Part shown: in pieces, positions 63,770 through 64,000 of the stretch
Numbering within the stretch: the first letter of the stretch is position 1
Layout of the letters: each line of letters begins with the position of its first letter
NCBI GenBank assembly: GCA_963793245.1
Contig: CAWBZG010000004.1
Span: forward strand, 372,001 to 436,000
Length of the DNA stretch: 64,000 nucleotides
Source of the DNA: CAXBBB01 sp963793245
GTDB taxonomy: Bacteria > Bacteroidota > Rhodothermia > Rhodothermales > BA12
Reading direction: 5' to 3'
The notes under the pieces: model-generated
What the model was told of the DNA's origin: nothing
Seen by the model: the letters and a program-made list of their open reading frames with translations, nothing else
Database searches by the model: none
Made by a program: the position numbers and the translations under genes

Positions 63770-64000
63770 TCAGTCGGTGGGGTACCACAGGTAGGCACCG
63801 TCCTCATCGACGTAGCCGATAAACGTGTCGTCGCCGACGAAGCGGAGGACGGCGGCGGCGCCGTTCTCGTAGTCGCGGACCTCGTCGAACTGCGGGCTGA
63901 CGATTTCGCGTCCCGACGTGTCGATGAAGCCCCACCGCACGCCTGAGCGAACGGCGGCTCTGCCTCCTGCGAACGATCGCGCTTCGTCCCACTTGGGCGC
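63770..64000 (-). CDS. WG-repeat protein, C-terminal end (partial)
   Basis: 76 codons and a stop; the start lies beyond the window. The frame from 64000 reads WDEARSFAGGRAAVR, WGFIDTSGREIVSPQFDEVRDY and GYVDEDGAYLWYPTD: at least one full WG (KWG) beta-hairpin repeat, typical of repeat proteins with WGFID.G...I.P.FD. Function unknown. Convergent with the gene ending at 63722. Confidence 0.8.
   Translation of the reverse strand, partial: APKWDEARSFAGGRAAVRSGVRWGFIDTSGREIVSPQFDEVRDYENGAAAVLRFVGDDTFIGYVDEDGAYLWYPTD

Overview
This window looks like chromosomal DNA of a high-GC member of the Bacteroidota, most likely the Rhodothermota side (Salinibacter/Rhodothermus/Rubrivirga relatives). The evidence is proteins with type IX secretion (T9SS type A) C-terminal sorting domains, TonB receptors with an N-terminal carboxypeptidase-like domain, a PorV/PorQ-family protein, a GWxTD-type protein, TAnnTTTG-like promoter boxes typical of Bacteroidota, few obvious Shine-Dalgarno sequences, and strong GC bias. 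I see no phage, insertion sequence, CRISPR or rRNA. The assignment is inference from protein families.

Layout. 1-3834: the tail of a FIST sensory protein followed by a multi-PAS hybrid histidine kinase. 3907-8139: a divergent pair, a T9SS-secreted GHL10-type glycoside hydrolase (minus) and a tandem CBM9-like protein with a sorting domain (plus), separated by two LacI-family operator-like palindromes 21 bp apart. 8384-15354: TonB receptor, large secreted surface protein and PorV/PorQ-family protein. 15666-18349: a lipoprotein paralogue of the GHL10 enzyme, a MOSC protein and an HNH endonuclease. 18779-24178: FAH-family enzyme, lysA, threonine aldolase, Nudix, and a seven-bladed RCC1 protein. 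24376-29139: the two halves of a heterodimeric ABC exporter with RNase Z between them. 29294-36813: BNR lipoprotein, a second multi-PAS kinase, and an Oar-like TonB receptor.

36880-43943 is the most interesting region: a YnjB-type binding protein, two permeases and an ATPase run directly into two paralogous glutamine-amidotransferase-like proteins, a methylthioadenosine/purine nucleoside phosphorylase-like enzyme and an APH-fold kinase. The genes are tightly packed, with 1-8 bp gaps or overlaps through the second half. I read it as an uncharacterised uptake-and-salvage operon.

44010-54556: a hydrolase-OsmC fusion, two tandem paralogous lipoproteins, a DUF2267 protein, MscS, a CorC-like protein, the oxidative pentose phosphate genes gnd-zwf-pgl, a photolyase and an atypical SDR. 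54625-64000: a fasciclin lipoprotein, tRNA-Asn and tRNA-Leu, ATP-type PEP carboxykinase (carrying the same operator 15-mer as the glycoside hydrolase region), a UbiA-like protein, a NagX-like acyltransferase, a GWxTD protein, asnS, and the end of a WG-repeat protein.

Sequence quality matters here. At least 16 single-base frame breaks fall inside otherwise well-conserved genes (FIST, both kinases, GHL10, the CBM9 protein, the ABC ATPase, pgl). Most can be repaired by adding or removing one base, which suggests uncorrected indel errors more than decay. Genes with one break are listed as CDS; those with several are listed as pseudogene for lack of a better class.
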